Origin: Bacteroidales bacterium
Lineage (GTDB): Bacteria > Bacteroidota > Bacteroidia > Bacteroidales > P3
DNA: 33,160 nt
Direction of reading: 5' to 3'
NCBI GenBank assembly: GCA_017501495.1
Contig: JAFVWV010000062.1
Span: forward strand, 1-33,160
Under the pieces are notes generated by a model, which saw only the letters and a program-made list of their open reading frames with translations, searched no databases and was not told where the DNA came from. The position numbers and the translations under genes are program-made. Position 1 is the first letter of the stretch. Each line of letters starts with the position of its first letter. Shown here piece by piece: positions 19,518 to 26,956 of the stretch.

Positions 19518-20122
19518 AGGCTTACAGTCTTATGGCAAATCTCGACAGCCTGCCGGTTGTGTGTTGAGAGGAGAATGGCTGCACCGTCAGCGCTCAGGCG
19601 TTGCAATTCGGCGCGGAGCATGGCGGCATTGGCCTCATCGAAGCCTGAGAACGGCTCGTCGAGCACAAGCAGGCGCGGATTGTGGGCAACGGTGACTATC
19701 AGCTGCAGCTTCTGCTGCATACCCTTGCTCAGTCGCCCCACCGGCCGATGCCACCATTCGGCGATGCCGAGCCGGTCGAACCATGAGCGGACTGCCGCCT
19801 CGGCATCCTTGGCCGTGAGCCCCTTGAGGCGAGCCATATACACAGCCTGCTCGCCCGCTTCTGCACGTCGGTAAAGGCCACGCTCTTCCGGCAGGTAGCC
19901 AATCCATCGCATATCGGCTTGCTCGACAGGATGCCCCTCGAAGAGAACACGGCCTGCATCGGGCTCCATGAGGCGTGTGACGATGCGGAGCAACGTGGTC
20001 TTGCCGGCACCGTTGCCGCCAAGCAGGCCGACAATTTCTCCAGCCCCGACACTGAACGAAAGTCCGTCCAGCACATGATGGCTGCCAAACGACTTGCTGA
20101 TATGGTCTACCTGAAGTGTCAT
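19514..20122 (-). CDS. ABC transporter ATP-binding protein (NatA-like), short
   Basis: This 202-residue ATPase has Walker A GGNGAGKT (35-42), a Q-loop region with LPEERGLYR, signature LSKGMQQKLQ, Walker B LLVLDEPFSGFD and H-loop STHNRQ. NatA-type ATPases fused to a DUF4162 tail are about 300 residues. This one stops a few residues after the H-loop (CHKTVSL), so it has a complete nucleotide-binding domain but no C-terminal extension. It overlaps the preceding gene (TAATG) and the following permease (ATGA). Substrate unknown. Confidence 0.88.
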   Translation of the reverse strand: MTLQVDHISKSFGSHHVLDGLSFSVGAGEIVGLLGGNGAGKTTLLRIVTRLMEPDAGRVLFEGHPVEQADMRWIGYLPEERGLYRRAEAGEQAVYMARLKGLTAKDAEAAVRSWFDRLGIAEWWHRPVGRLSKGMQQKLQLIVTVAHNPRLLVLDEPFSGFDEANAAMLRAELQRLSADGAAILLSTHNRQAVEICHKTVSL

Positions 20123-22128
20123 TACTTTTTCATTTTAATGAGTGCTATTTCCGCGCCGAGGGCCACGAGGGCCAATATTATACACAAACGCCAGAGACGG
20201 CGGCCGGCGCTGCGCTGTCGCAATTCATCGGTCAGCGGTTTCTCCACAGCTTTGACTACCGAATAGCCGTCGAGGGCAGTCACCGCATCGGCCACCTCGG
20301 CCGGGGTCATAAAGTCCATCTGCGACTCGCGGCGGTCGTAGTTGAACGCCAGATGCTCATCGGCCAAGGTGTAAATGCCGTCGTGTGGCAGGTCGCCGTG
20401 AGGCACCAGCAGCTGCCGACCGCCTGCGCGGCGCAGGTCGGGTATAACGCTGAAACGCTCGCCGTCGGTCAGCTCGGGCGGGCGAGCCGAAGGGTCGTAG
20501 CTGCCGCCGAGCACGATTGGTTCAGATGCGCCAAGCGTATATGCCGGAGTGGGCAGCGGACGGCTGTAGAGGGCCATATTGTAGAGCGTCGGCACAAAGA
20601 GGGCTTGCGAGGCGAAGTCGCACCACTCGGCGCGCAGCGGCGCCGTCAGCAGGTAGAGGCGGCCCTGTCCGCACGGGGCGCTGCCCAGCAGGCAGCCGCC
20701 ATCAGACAATGAGATGATGCTTTGAAGCACACCTGCACCGAGTGTATAATGGCCCTGTACCGAAGGGAGCTCCATCTCGTCGGTCGTGCCACCGAAGACT
20801 CCTCGATAGAGCGACGATGAGGCATCGACGGCGTTGGCTCTCACCGGGCGCTTCACCCATCGGTCGAAGCTCGGTGCGCCGAGCATGGACAGCAGGTCAC
20901 CGATACCATCGGGAAGCGACTCGTCAGGAGGCAGCACAAGCAGGCTGCCGCCAGCCATGGTCCACTCATGCAGTTGTTGCGCCAAGCCGCTCGCGATGGC
21001 CTGCGGCTCATTGAGCACAATGAAGTCGTAATCGGACAGAGTACCTTCGAAAGAGGCTTGTGGCGACGCCGTAAACTCGACAGCCGAGTCGGCGGCAAAG
21101 AGGCGACGCAGACTTGCGTTTGGCCCTTTTCCGTCAAGTTCGAGCATGGCTATGCGGTCGCCAGCGTGAAGTGTGAACCAATAACGGTCGTCGAAGGTGA
21201 CCGGATAATCGGTGATTTCGACGTATGCGTCGGCCCAACCCGGAGCGTCTATGGTAAAACGCAGCGGCACCTTGGCCGTAGAGCCTGAAGGCAGGTCGAC
21301 GGTGGCCACGGCACGCTCGCGTCCACCGACATACAGACGTATCGGCACGCGGTCGACATCAGCATTGCCGCTGTTGCGCAATGTAGCTTCCACACTGACG
21401 CTGCCGCCAACAAAATAGGCCGGTGCATCGAGGCGCATGGTGTCGATATAAAGGTTGTCGGCACCGGTACCGCCGAGGGGTACAAGTGTAAAGAGGCTGA
21501 GCGAATCGGACGGCATGCGGTCGAGGTCGACACCGGCACGCTGAAAGTCGCTCACTATGAAGGCATGGCGGTTGGCGGCACCGCTCTGGGCCATGAAACC
21601 TGCCTGACGGCTGGCCACCTCGCTCAGCAACGGCGACGCCGACGAAGGCTGCAGGGCATCGACGGCGGCGAGGAATTCGTCGCGTGAAAGCCACCGCATC
21701 TGTTCGCCGCCAAGGTCGGCGCTGAGCAGCTGAAAACGGTCAGATGCCGAATAGGCGGCAGCCACCTCGCGGGCCTTGTCGCGCGCAGCATCAAGCCGGC
21801 TGCCTCCCGTGCCGGCGCTCTCCATGCTGAAGGTGTTGTCGACGTAGACGCTCACCACTGTCGCCCCGGAACGCATAGCACCACCGGCCGAAGGAATGAA
21901 CGGCTGGGCGAAAGCCAGCACCAGAAAGGCGATGGCCAGCACACGCGCGGCCAGCACCAGCCAGCGGCGCACGTCGCTCTGCCGGCGGCTCTCGCTGCGC
22001 AGGGCCTCCAGACGGTCGACGTTGCTGAAGTAGACCCTCCGGTAGCGGCGGAAGTTGAAAAGGTGTATCGCAACCGGTATCAGCACCGCCAACAGCCCCC
22101 ACAGAAATGCCGGAGCGCTAAACAGCAT
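20122..22128 (-). CDS. BatA-domain membrane protein with von Willebrand-like region
   Basis: This 668-residue protein starts MLFSAPAFLWGLLAVLIPVA, the N-terminal double-membrane-spanning BatA domain (first TM about 4-26, second about 56-76 with LVLAARVLAIAFLVLAFAQPF). It then has a von Willebrand-A-like strand TVVSVYVDNTFSME with a partly degenerate MIDAS (DNTFS). A long extracytoplasmic part and a last membrane segment (LCIILALVALGAEIALIKMKK) follow. Related proteins occur in aerotolerance-type Bat operons, but here the partners are nth and an ABC transporter. The start at 22128 was chosen by the conserved N-terminus and overlaps nth by 11 bp. The role is unknown. Confidence 0.82.
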   Translation of the reverse strand: MLFSAPAFLWGLLAVLIPVAIHLFNFRRYRRVYFSNVDRLEALRSESRRQSDVRRWLVLAARVLAIAFLVLAFAQPFIPSAGGAMRSGATVVSVYVDNTFSMESAGTGGSRLDAARDKAREVAAAYSASDRFQLLSADLGGEQMRWLSRDEFLAAVDALQPSSASPLLSEVASRQAGFMAQSGAANRHAFIVSDFQRAGVDLDRMPSDSLSLFTLVPLGGTGADNLYIDTMRLDAPAYFVGGSVSVEATLRNSGNADVDRVPIRLYVGGRERAVATVDLPSGSTAKVPLRFTIDAPGWADAYVEITDYPVTFDDRYWFTLHAGDRIAMLELDGKGPNASLRRLFAADSAVEFTASPQASFEGTLSDYDFIVLNEPQAIASGLAQQLHEWTMAGGSLLVLPPDESLPDGIGDLLSMLGAPSFDRWVKRPVRANAVDASSSLYRGVFGGTTDEMELPSVQGHYTLGAGVLQSIISLSDGGCLLGSAPCGQGRLYLLTAPLRAEWCDFASQALFVPTLYNMALYSRPLPTPAYTLGASEPIVLGGSYDPSARPPELTDGERFSVIPDLRRAGGRQLLVPHGDLPHDGIYTLADEHLAFNYDRRESQMDFMTPAEVADAVTALDGYSVVKAVEKPLTDELRQRSAGRRLWRLCIILALVALGAEIALIKMKK

Positions 22129-22768
22129 CGCTGCCTCCTTTCTTGCAGTGGCGGCAGATGTCGCTGAGGAAGCAGGCGTCGCACTTGGGCTTGCGCGCCT
22201 GGCAGACGTAGCGGCCATGCAGTATCAGCCAGTGATGGGCCTTGGGGACAAGGGCCTCGGGTATATACTTCACCAGCGTGCGTTCCGTCTGCAGCGGAGT
22301 CTTGCTGTTGACCGTGAGCCCTATGCGGTTCGACACGCGGAAGACGTGTGTATCGACCGGCATGGCCGACCGGCCGAACACGACGGCAGCCACGACATTG
22401 GCCGTCTTGCGGCCCACGCCTGGCAGGCGTTGCATCTGCCCGATATCCGACGGCACCGCGCCGCCAAAGTCGCTCACCAGCATCCGCGCCGCCGCCGCCA
22501 GGTGCTGGCTCTTGCTGCGCGGATAGCTGACAGACTTCACATATTCGAATATCTCGTCTTCCGACGCTTGCGCCATGGCATAGGCGTCGGGGTAGGCGGC
22601 GAAGAGGGCCGGTGTGACCATGTTGACACGCTTGTCGGTGCATTGGGCCGAGAGGATGACGGCCACCAGCAACTGGAATGGTGTGCCGTAGTGCAGCTCG
22701 GTCTCGGCCACGGGCATGGCCTCCTCAAACCGCGCCAGAACGGTGCTGTATAGTTCTTTCTTGGTCAT
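22118..22768 (-). CDS. nth: Endonuclease III
   Basis: This 216-residue base-excision-repair DNA glycosylase/AP lyase acts on oxidised pyrimidines. It shows the helix-hairpin-helix LPGVGRKTANVV with catalytic Lys121, the catalytic Asp139 in VDTHVFRV, and the C-terminal 4Fe-4S cluster motif C-x6-C-x2-C-x5-C (Cys189, 196, 199, 205). Length is standard. Its start overlaps the end of the upstream EEP gene by 4 bp and its end overlaps the BatA-like gene, placing it in the middle of a tight operon. Confidence 0.95.
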   Translation of the reverse strand: MTKKELYSTVLARFEEAMPVAETELHYGTPFQLLVAVILSAQCTDKRVNMVTPALFAAYPDAYAMAQASEDEIFEYVKSVSYPRSKSQHLAAAARMLVSDFGGAVPSDIGQMQRLPGVGRKTANVVAAVVFGRSAMPVDTHVFRVSNRIGLTVNSKTPLQTERTLVKYIPEALVPKAHHWLILHGRYVCQARKPKCDACFLSDICRHCKKGGSDAV

Positions 22769-23835
22769 TGTTCAAATTCGAGGGCCACCATCACCGGATA
22801 GTGGTCGGAGATGTCGGTTCGTATGCGGCGATAGCTGAGGGTGCGGAGCCCCTCGCTGCGGAAGACGTTGTCTATGCGCACCGCTGGGTACGAAGCGTCG
22901 TAGGTGATGCTGAGCCCCGAACCGCAGTCGCAATAGGTGTCGGTCAACCGTTCGCGCAGCCGCGCATGGAGCCACGAGGTGGGCACATCGTTCATGTCGC
23001 CGGCCACCACCAGCGGTATCTTGCAGTCGTTCACCACCGGACTTATCGTTGTCGTCCATTCGCGCTCGTGGCTGAGGATGGTCTCCTTGACCTTGCCAAT
23101 AGTGCGCAGCGAGGTCGAGTCGTTGACCTCGCCGCGGCGCATGCGCGCTATCTCCTCGTGGTCGGCATTGTCGAAGCGGTAGCTGTCCATGTGCAGGCAA
23201 ACCACCCGCAGCCGCTGCCCGTCGCGGTGCAGCTCCACCATCAGCTTCTCGCCGTCGATGCGCTTGACGTAGGTGATGGGCAGCTGGCTGAAGACCACCG
23301 TGCCGTAAGGCACTCCGTTCTTGGCCGTATGCGAACCGTAGTAATGATTATAGCCGAGGAGTTCGAGGCTGTCGGTGATCCCGACACGCCGCGGGGCGGC
23401 GTATTCCTGCATGCAGAGTATGTCGGGCCGCTCGCTGCGCACCAGGTCCAGGAAGCGCAGGGCGTTGGTGTCCGACCGGCCACGGTCGTCGTCGCGCCCG
23501 TTGAAGAGGTGTACATTGTAAGTCATCAGGGTGACCATCTGCGGATGCTCGGCCCGGTCGGGCACACGCGACGTGCCGCCTACCTGAAGCACCAGCCCCA
23601 CAAACGACCAACGTACCGCTATGGCAACGGCACTGACCAAAAACTGCCAGCGCTTCATCAGCAGCCACACTATCACAAACAGCACGTTGAGCGCCAGCGC
23701 CGGCAGATAGCCGAACGCCAACAGGCTCGGCCATATATTGCTCGACGGCGCCACCACCCCGCCAAGCGTGGTCAGCAGCAGAGCCAATGCGGCAAGCACA
23801 TTGATTACAAGCAGTATAGCACGTACAACCTTCAT
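22765..23835 (-). CDS. Membrane-anchored endonuclease/exonuclease/phosphatase-family protein
   Basis: This 356-residue protein has about three N-terminal membrane helices (residues 1-90: MKVVRAILLVINVLAALALL; SLLAFGYLPALALNVLFVIV; FLVSAVAIAVRWSFVGLVL). An EEP catalytic domain follows with MTYNVHLFN, CMQEYA (catalytic Glu), VCLHMDSYRF, VVAGDMNDVP, RIDNVF and SDHYPV. All metal-site and catalytic residues look intact. By topology the domain is probably periplasmic. The substrate could be a phospholipid, an inositol phosphate or DNA; it cannot be read from sequence. The start at 23835 was chosen because a -7 box lies just upstream and the longer frame has no credible promoter. It heads the five-gene operon. 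Confidence 0.87.
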   Translation of the reverse strand: MKVVRAILLVINVLAALALLLTTLGGVVAPSSNIWPSLLAFGYLPALALNVLFVIVWLLMKRWQFLVSAVAIAVRWSFVGLVLQVGGTSRVPDRAEHPQMVTLMTYNVHLFNGRDDDRGRSDTNALRFLDLVRSERPDILCMQEYAAPRRVGITDSLELLGYNHYYGSHTAKNGVPYGTVVFSQLPITYVKRIDGEKLMVELHRDGQRLRVVCLHMDSYRFDNADHEEIARMRRGEVNDSTSLRTIGKVKETILSHEREWTTTISPVVNDCKIPLVVAGDMNDVPTSWLHARLRERLTDTYCDCGSGLSITYDASYPAVRIDNVFRSEGLRTLSYRRIRTDISDHYPVMVALEFEQ

Positions 23836-23848
23836 ATCTATCAAAGTG

Positions 23849-23895
23849 CAAAGATAAGATTTTTTTTCGTAATCGTATAAAATTATGTAATTTTG
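23849..23895. promoter_or_regulatory. Divergent promoter region between the EEP operon and aroE
   Basis: TATCTTTG on the minus strand (23856-23849) serves the EEP-nth-bat-ABC operon. TAATTTTG on the plus strand (23888-23895) serves aroE, ending 8 bp before its ATG. Neither has a perfect TTTG at -33 spacing. The aroE leader must be very short. Confidence 0.6.
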
Positions 23896-23903
23896 CAACC
23901 CGG

Positions 23904-24743
23904 ATGAAAAAATACGCACTCATCGGACGCCGTCTCGGCCACAGCTACTCGCAGCGGTGGTTCACCAGCCTCTTTGCCCGTCTGCAGCTGGACGACCACA
24001 GCTATTCGCTCTGCGAGATGCCGTCGGTCGAAGGCTTGCGCTCGTGGGTGAAACGCGAAGGCATCTGCGGGATGAACGTCACCGTGCCCTTCAAATGCGA
24101 CGTCATAGGCCAGCTCGACGCCCTCGATGCCACCGCACAGGCCGTCGGCGCCGTCAACTGCATCACCGTCAGCCACACCCCGCATGGCGACGGCCTGTAC
24201 CTGACGGGGCACAACACCGACGCCCCCGCCTTCGCCGAAACGCTGATGGCAGCAGCCGGCAGCCGATGGCCGACAGACAACGCCCCGAATCCAGTCAAGC
24301 ATTTTCCGGCCTCGGCATTCAGCCAGCCGTTCGACGCCCTCGTGCTCGGCACCGGCGGCGCCGCACGCGCCGTGGCCTACGCTCTGGAGACACTCGGCGC
24401 GCGCCCCACCCTCGCCAGCCGCAACCCGCAAAAAGCGGCGGCAACCGGCAGCCGATGGCCTGTCATCGGCTACAACGACATCCAGCAGCTCCCGTCCGCC
24501 GACTTTCTGCTTTTGGTCAACGCCACCCCCGTCGGCATGCACCCCGACGTCGACCACAGCCCCATAGACATCGCCACACTGCACATCCACCCCTCGACAC
24601 TGCTCGTCTACGACCTCGTCTACAACCCCTCACCCACCCTGCTCATGCGCCAGGCCGCCGCCGCCGGCGCCACCGTAACCGACGGCCTCGCCATGCTCCA
24701 CCGCCAAGCCGAACTCAGCTGGATGCTCTACAGCAGCAAATAA
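23904..24743 (+). CDS. aroE: Shikimate dehydrogenase
   Basis: This 279-residue enzyme of aromatic amino acid synthesis reduces 3-dehydroshikimate with NADPH. It has the substrate motif GRRLGHSYS (8-16), GMNVTVPFK with catalytic Lys64, GAVN, the NTD motif with catalytic Asp106, the nucleotide loop GTGGAARA (149-156), NATPVGM and C-terminal DGLAMLHRQA. Bacteroidales versions are about 250 residues. The extra length is largely a stretch at about 119-141 (SRWPTDNAPNPVKHFPASAF) inserted before the Rossmann domain. A 16-bp sequence at its start recurs at 24445. Followed by a terminator. Confidence 0.94.
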   Translation: MKKYALIGRRLGHSYSQRWFTSLFARLQLDDHSYSLCEMPSVEGLRSWVKREGICGMNVTVPFKCDVIGQLDALDATAQAVGAVNCITVSHTPHGDGLYLTGHNTDAPAFAETLMAAAGSRWPTDNAPNPVKHFPASAFSQPFDALVLGTGGAARAVAYALETLGARPTLASRNPQKAAATGSRWPVIGYNDIQQLPSADFLLLVNATPVGMHPDVDHSPIDIATLHIHPSTLLVYDLVYNPSPTLLMRQAAAAGATVTDGLAMLHRQAELSWMLYSSK

Positions 24744-24783
24744 GCCCATACCTTACTGCTATCCAAATAGTTACATCATTTTG

Positions 24784-24811
24784 AAAATCCGTCCGTTTCA
24801 GGCGGATTTTT
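24784..24811 (+). terminator. Intrinsic terminator after aroE
   Basis: AAAATCCG (24784-24791) pairs with CGGATTTT (24803-24810), extended inside by CC/GG, and ends in five T residues. It lies 40 bp after the aroE stop. Confidence 0.75.
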
Positions 24812-25130
24812 CCATTTTCTACCATCCTCATTATCAGGCATCTGTAGCCACCTCCTCTTACTCTGCGCTATACCTTCTCTATACCTGCGCTATACCCGCT
24901 CCTACTTTTGTAAGAGGAAGTATAGCCGAGATAAGGAGAAGACAAGTCTTAGATAAGGAGAAGACTACTTTGACAACCGCAGCACGCGACACCTGTCGCC
25001 GTTGAAAAAACAAAGCCCCAAAACAGCCAAACGGCAGCACCCCAATAGCGGCGGCAGCAGTCGGGGATACCGCATCGATATAAAAATTACACCCTAACAC
25101 TCAACAACTTGCAACAAAAAACAAAAAAAT
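24812..25130. other. Intergenic stretch between aroE and the tRNA genes
   Basis: No protein gene is supported. It contains the second copy of the 60-nt dispersed element (24855-24914) and a tandem repeat AGATAAGGAGAAGAC at 24929-24943 and 24951-24965 (period 22 bp). The remainder is a low-complexity A-rich tract leading to the tRNA promoter. Confidence 0.6.
24855..24914 (+). repeat. 60-nt dispersed intergenic element, copy A
   Basis: It has the same 19-nt start (CTCTTACTCTGCGCTATAC) and 12-nt end (TACTTTTGTAAG) as the element at 14410-14469, with identical 60-nt length. TACTTTTG (24903-24910) fits a -7 box. The element follows the aroE terminator by about 45 bp. Confidence 0.65.
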
Positions 25131-25132
25131 AT

Positions 25133-25163
25133 TTTGCCAGTTCAAAAAATGTTTGTACTTTTG
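25133..25163 (+). promoter_or_regulatory. Promoter of the tRNA-Leu pair
   Basis: TTTG (25133-25136), exactly 19 bp, then TACTTTTG (25156-25163): a full consensus match, 46 bp before the first tRNA. Confidence 0.8.
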
Positions 25164-25209
25164 CACCCGCTTTCGAGAGAGAAAGTTTGCTTTCAACAGA
25201 AGTGCAAAA

Positions 25210-25295
25210 GCCCAGGTGGTGGAATTGGTAGACACGCTACTTTGAGGGGGTAGTCGCCATAGGCGGTGCAAGTTCAAGTCTTGTCCTGGGCACCA
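25210..25295 (+). tRNA. tRNA-Leu (anticodon GAG)
   Basis: The acceptor stem GCCCAGG (25210-25216) pairs with CCTGGGC (25285-25291), followed by discriminator A and encoded CCA. The D-loop region is TGGTGGAATTGGTAGACAC, the anticodon stem is CTACT/GGTAG with loop TTGAGGG (anticodon GAG), there is a long variable arm typical of class II tRNA-Leu, and the T-loop is GTTCAAGTC. It reads CUC and CUU. Confidence 0.95.
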
Positions 25296-25316
25296 ACCTG
25301 AAACAAAAAAGCAAGA

Positions 25317-25401
25317 GCCCGGATGGCGGAATTGGTAGACGCGCACGTTTCAGGTGCGTGTATCGAAAGATGTGCAGGTTCAAGTCCTGTTCCGGGCACC
25401 A
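25317..25401 (+). tRNA. tRNA-Leu (anticodon CAG)
   Basis: The acceptor stem GCCCGGA (25317-25323) pairs with TCCGGGC (25391-25397), followed by A and encoded CCA. The anticodon stem is CACGT/GCGTG with loop TTCAGGT, giving anticodon CAG for CUG codons. Long variable arm and GTTCAAGTC T-loop. It lies 21 bp after the first tRNA-Leu and is surely co-transcribed with it. Confidence 0.95.
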
Positions 25402-25404
25402 AAG

Positions 25405-25456
25405 AGATTTTGCAAGTAACTCTAAACGAGTGAAAAAGCAAAATCTTTTTTCTTTT
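25405..25456 (+). terminator. Intrinsic terminator of the tRNA-Leu operon
   Basis: AGATTTTGC (25405-25413) pairs with GCAAAATCT (25438-25446), with an inner ACTC/GAGT stem, followed by a T-rich run (TTTTTCTTTT). It begins 3 bp after the second tRNA. Confidence 0.85.
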
Positions 25457-25604
25457 ATATCCCAATCTTGGTCATAATTTGGTCATATTTTCAAAAAAAG
25501 GTATGTACTGCGTTTAAGTTGCATGTCGTGTTCCACGATTGACACGAGGCAGTAATTACTCGATGACCTCTGCCGTAAGTCAAAAAAATGAGGGAAAACG
25601 AGAA

Positions 25605-26291
25605 TTATTTCCCGCTGCCACCGTGACGGATGACGAAGGGGAGGATGGCTTTGATGTAGTCGGGTTTTGTTGTTCCGTTCAGCACGGCTGCACCCCAAGG
25701 GGCGCCGTGAGCTTTGCCGTGGTATATCACAAGAGGAATGTTACGAAAGGCATCCTTGCCAATGTCGGCTACGCCCGAGGGGACACTTATATAGGCCAGA
25801 TAATGACAGTTCTCAAATGCCGAGTAGCCGATTTTGCGTAGGCTTTGGGGCAGTGTTACGGCACTCATAAAGGTGCAGCAGAAGGCGTAGTTGTCAATTT
25901 CTTCGACGCTTTCGGGAACGATGATGTGGCCGCGAACCCCTCGACAACCTCCAACTGCATAGCGCTCAATGAGTCGTAGGGTCGGGGGTAGAGTGATTGA
26001 GGTGAGATTTTGGCATTCGAGGAAGCAGAGCGCCAGGAGTGCAACGACGGGATAGGTAACTCCGTTATGGCACACGCTGTCGGGAATCACCAGGTCGCCT
26101 TCTGGCTTGTCGAATCCTTTCCAAGGATTGTGCTCATCCCATCCCGGATGGGTCACGCCCACACCGTCGGCAAGGATGGCACAGTAGAGCGTCTGCCCTG
26201 ATGGTGCCGTTGCGGTAAAGTCGTAGTATTGGGCCTGTGTCCCAGTACAGGCAATAATATTGAAAAGTATAATGAACAGCAGTTTTCTCAT
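25605..26291 (-). CDS. Secreted BspA-type leucine-rich repeat protein
   Basis: This 228-residue protein has a signal peptide (MRKLLFIILFNIIACTGTQA) followed by [19 protein letters not shown]. The same module (APSGQTLYY) opens the large protein at 28885, so the two are paralogues at the N-terminus. Four or five LRR_5 (BspA/Treponema pallidum type) units follow, such as LTSITLPPTLRLIERYAVGG, IVPESVEEIDNYAF and LPQSLRKIGYSAFENC. It ends without a recognisable type IX sorting domain, so it may stay periplasmic or be exported otherwise. Its ATG overlaps the TGA of the upstream 26288-26869 gene, so the two are translationally coupled. Confidence 0.85.
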   Translation of the reverse strand: MRKLLFIILFNIIACTGTQAQYYDFTATAPSGQTLYCAILADGVGVTHPGWDEHNPWKGFDKPEGDLVIPDSVCHNGVTYPVVALLALCFLECQNLTSITLPPTLRLIERYAVGGCRGVRGHIIVPESVEEIDNYAFCCTFMSAVTLPQSLRKIGYSAFENCHYLAYISVPSGVADIGKDAFRNIPLVIYHGKAHGAPWGAAVLNGTTKPDYIKAILPFVIRHGGSGK

Positions 26292-26869
26292 ATTTTCTGC
26301 ACCTGTTCAATCTTGGTTAGGCCGCCTTGCAGCCCCATCACATAGTATGGTGACTCGGCGCCTTCGTGGATTAGGTGGTCGATATAGCAGGGCTGTCCGG
26401 GCAGCATACGGTCGCAATGGAAAGTGTCGCCGACACGGAGCTTGCTGTTCTGCGATGAGCGTATCTGGAAGTTGCCGCTGCTGAGGTGCTCTATCAGCAC
26501 CCTTCGGTCGGGGTTCCATTCCAGCACCAGCAGAGCCCCTTTCTCGAGGTTGCCGGTGTTGACAGCGGTGACAATGATGCGATGGGATGTGGCATATTCT
26601 TTGACACCGCACACTTCGGCAACGAAGGCCTGGAAGTCGGCGTAACCGCAGAATCGTGCCAGCAGGTTGAGTGTGGTCGTGCGCGGCTGTTCGCCGTCGC
26701 CGACATAACCCCAGATACGCTTCAGAGTGCTTACGCCAAGTGTCTCGCCGAGGCGCCCCTCAATCTGTCCGCTCAAGCGGATAAAATCGTTGCTGGTGCT
26801 TATTTTGTGTCCTGCGCTGTACTCCACGGCGCGACAGAGTGACTCAATGTGCTGGTTGTCAATTTCCAT
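26288..26869 (-). CDS. Small protein with HTH-like N-terminal domain, partner of the kinase
   Basis: This 193-residue soluble protein starts MEIDNQHIESLCRAVEYSAG. The first roughly 80 residues (FIRLSGQIEGRLGETLGVST, then LKRIWGYVGD, then TTTLNLLARFCGYADFQAFV) have a helical pattern I associate with DNA-binding-like N-terminal domains of uncharacterised Bacteroidetes proteins. The remainder (IIVTAVNTGNLEKGALLVLE, then VLIEHLSSGNFQIRSS) is beta-rich and could sense a ligand. No named family can be claimed. The ATG at 26869 was chosen because the promoter lies just upstream; the frame is open to 26968. It is divergent from the kinase and coupled to the BspA-type gene. Confidence 0.75.
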   Translation of the reverse strand: MEIDNQHIESLCRAVEYSAGHKISTSNDFIRLSGQIEGRLGETLGVSTLKRIWGYVGDGEQPRTTTLNLLARFCGYADFQAFVAEVCGVKEYATSHRIIVTAVNTGNLEKGALLVLEWNPDRRVLIEHLSSGNFQIRSSQNSKLRVGDTFHCDRMLPGQPCYIDHLIHEGAESPYYVMGLQGGLTKIEQVQKI

Positions 26870-26897
26870 AACGGAAGTCTGTGTTTGGGTTTTGGCT

Positions 26898-26948
26898 TGC
26901 AAAAATACACATATTTCTTTGATGTCCAAAAAAAAGTGTATTTTTGCA
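26898..26948. promoter_or_regulatory. Interleaved divergent promoters inside a 13-bp inverted repeat
   Basis: Left: TGCAAAAATACAC (26898-26910). Right: its exact reverse complement GTGTATTTTTGCA (26936-26948). Each arm contains a -7 box TATTTTTG, one per strand. The minus-strand promoter has TTTG (26930-26927) at the perfect 19-bp spacing. The plus-strand one has TTTG (26918-26921) at 17 bp. Because the -33 boxes cross over, polymerases for the two directions should compete, and the symmetry offers a binding site for a dimeric regulator. Confidence 0.75.
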
Positions 26949-26956
26949 GTGTGAAA

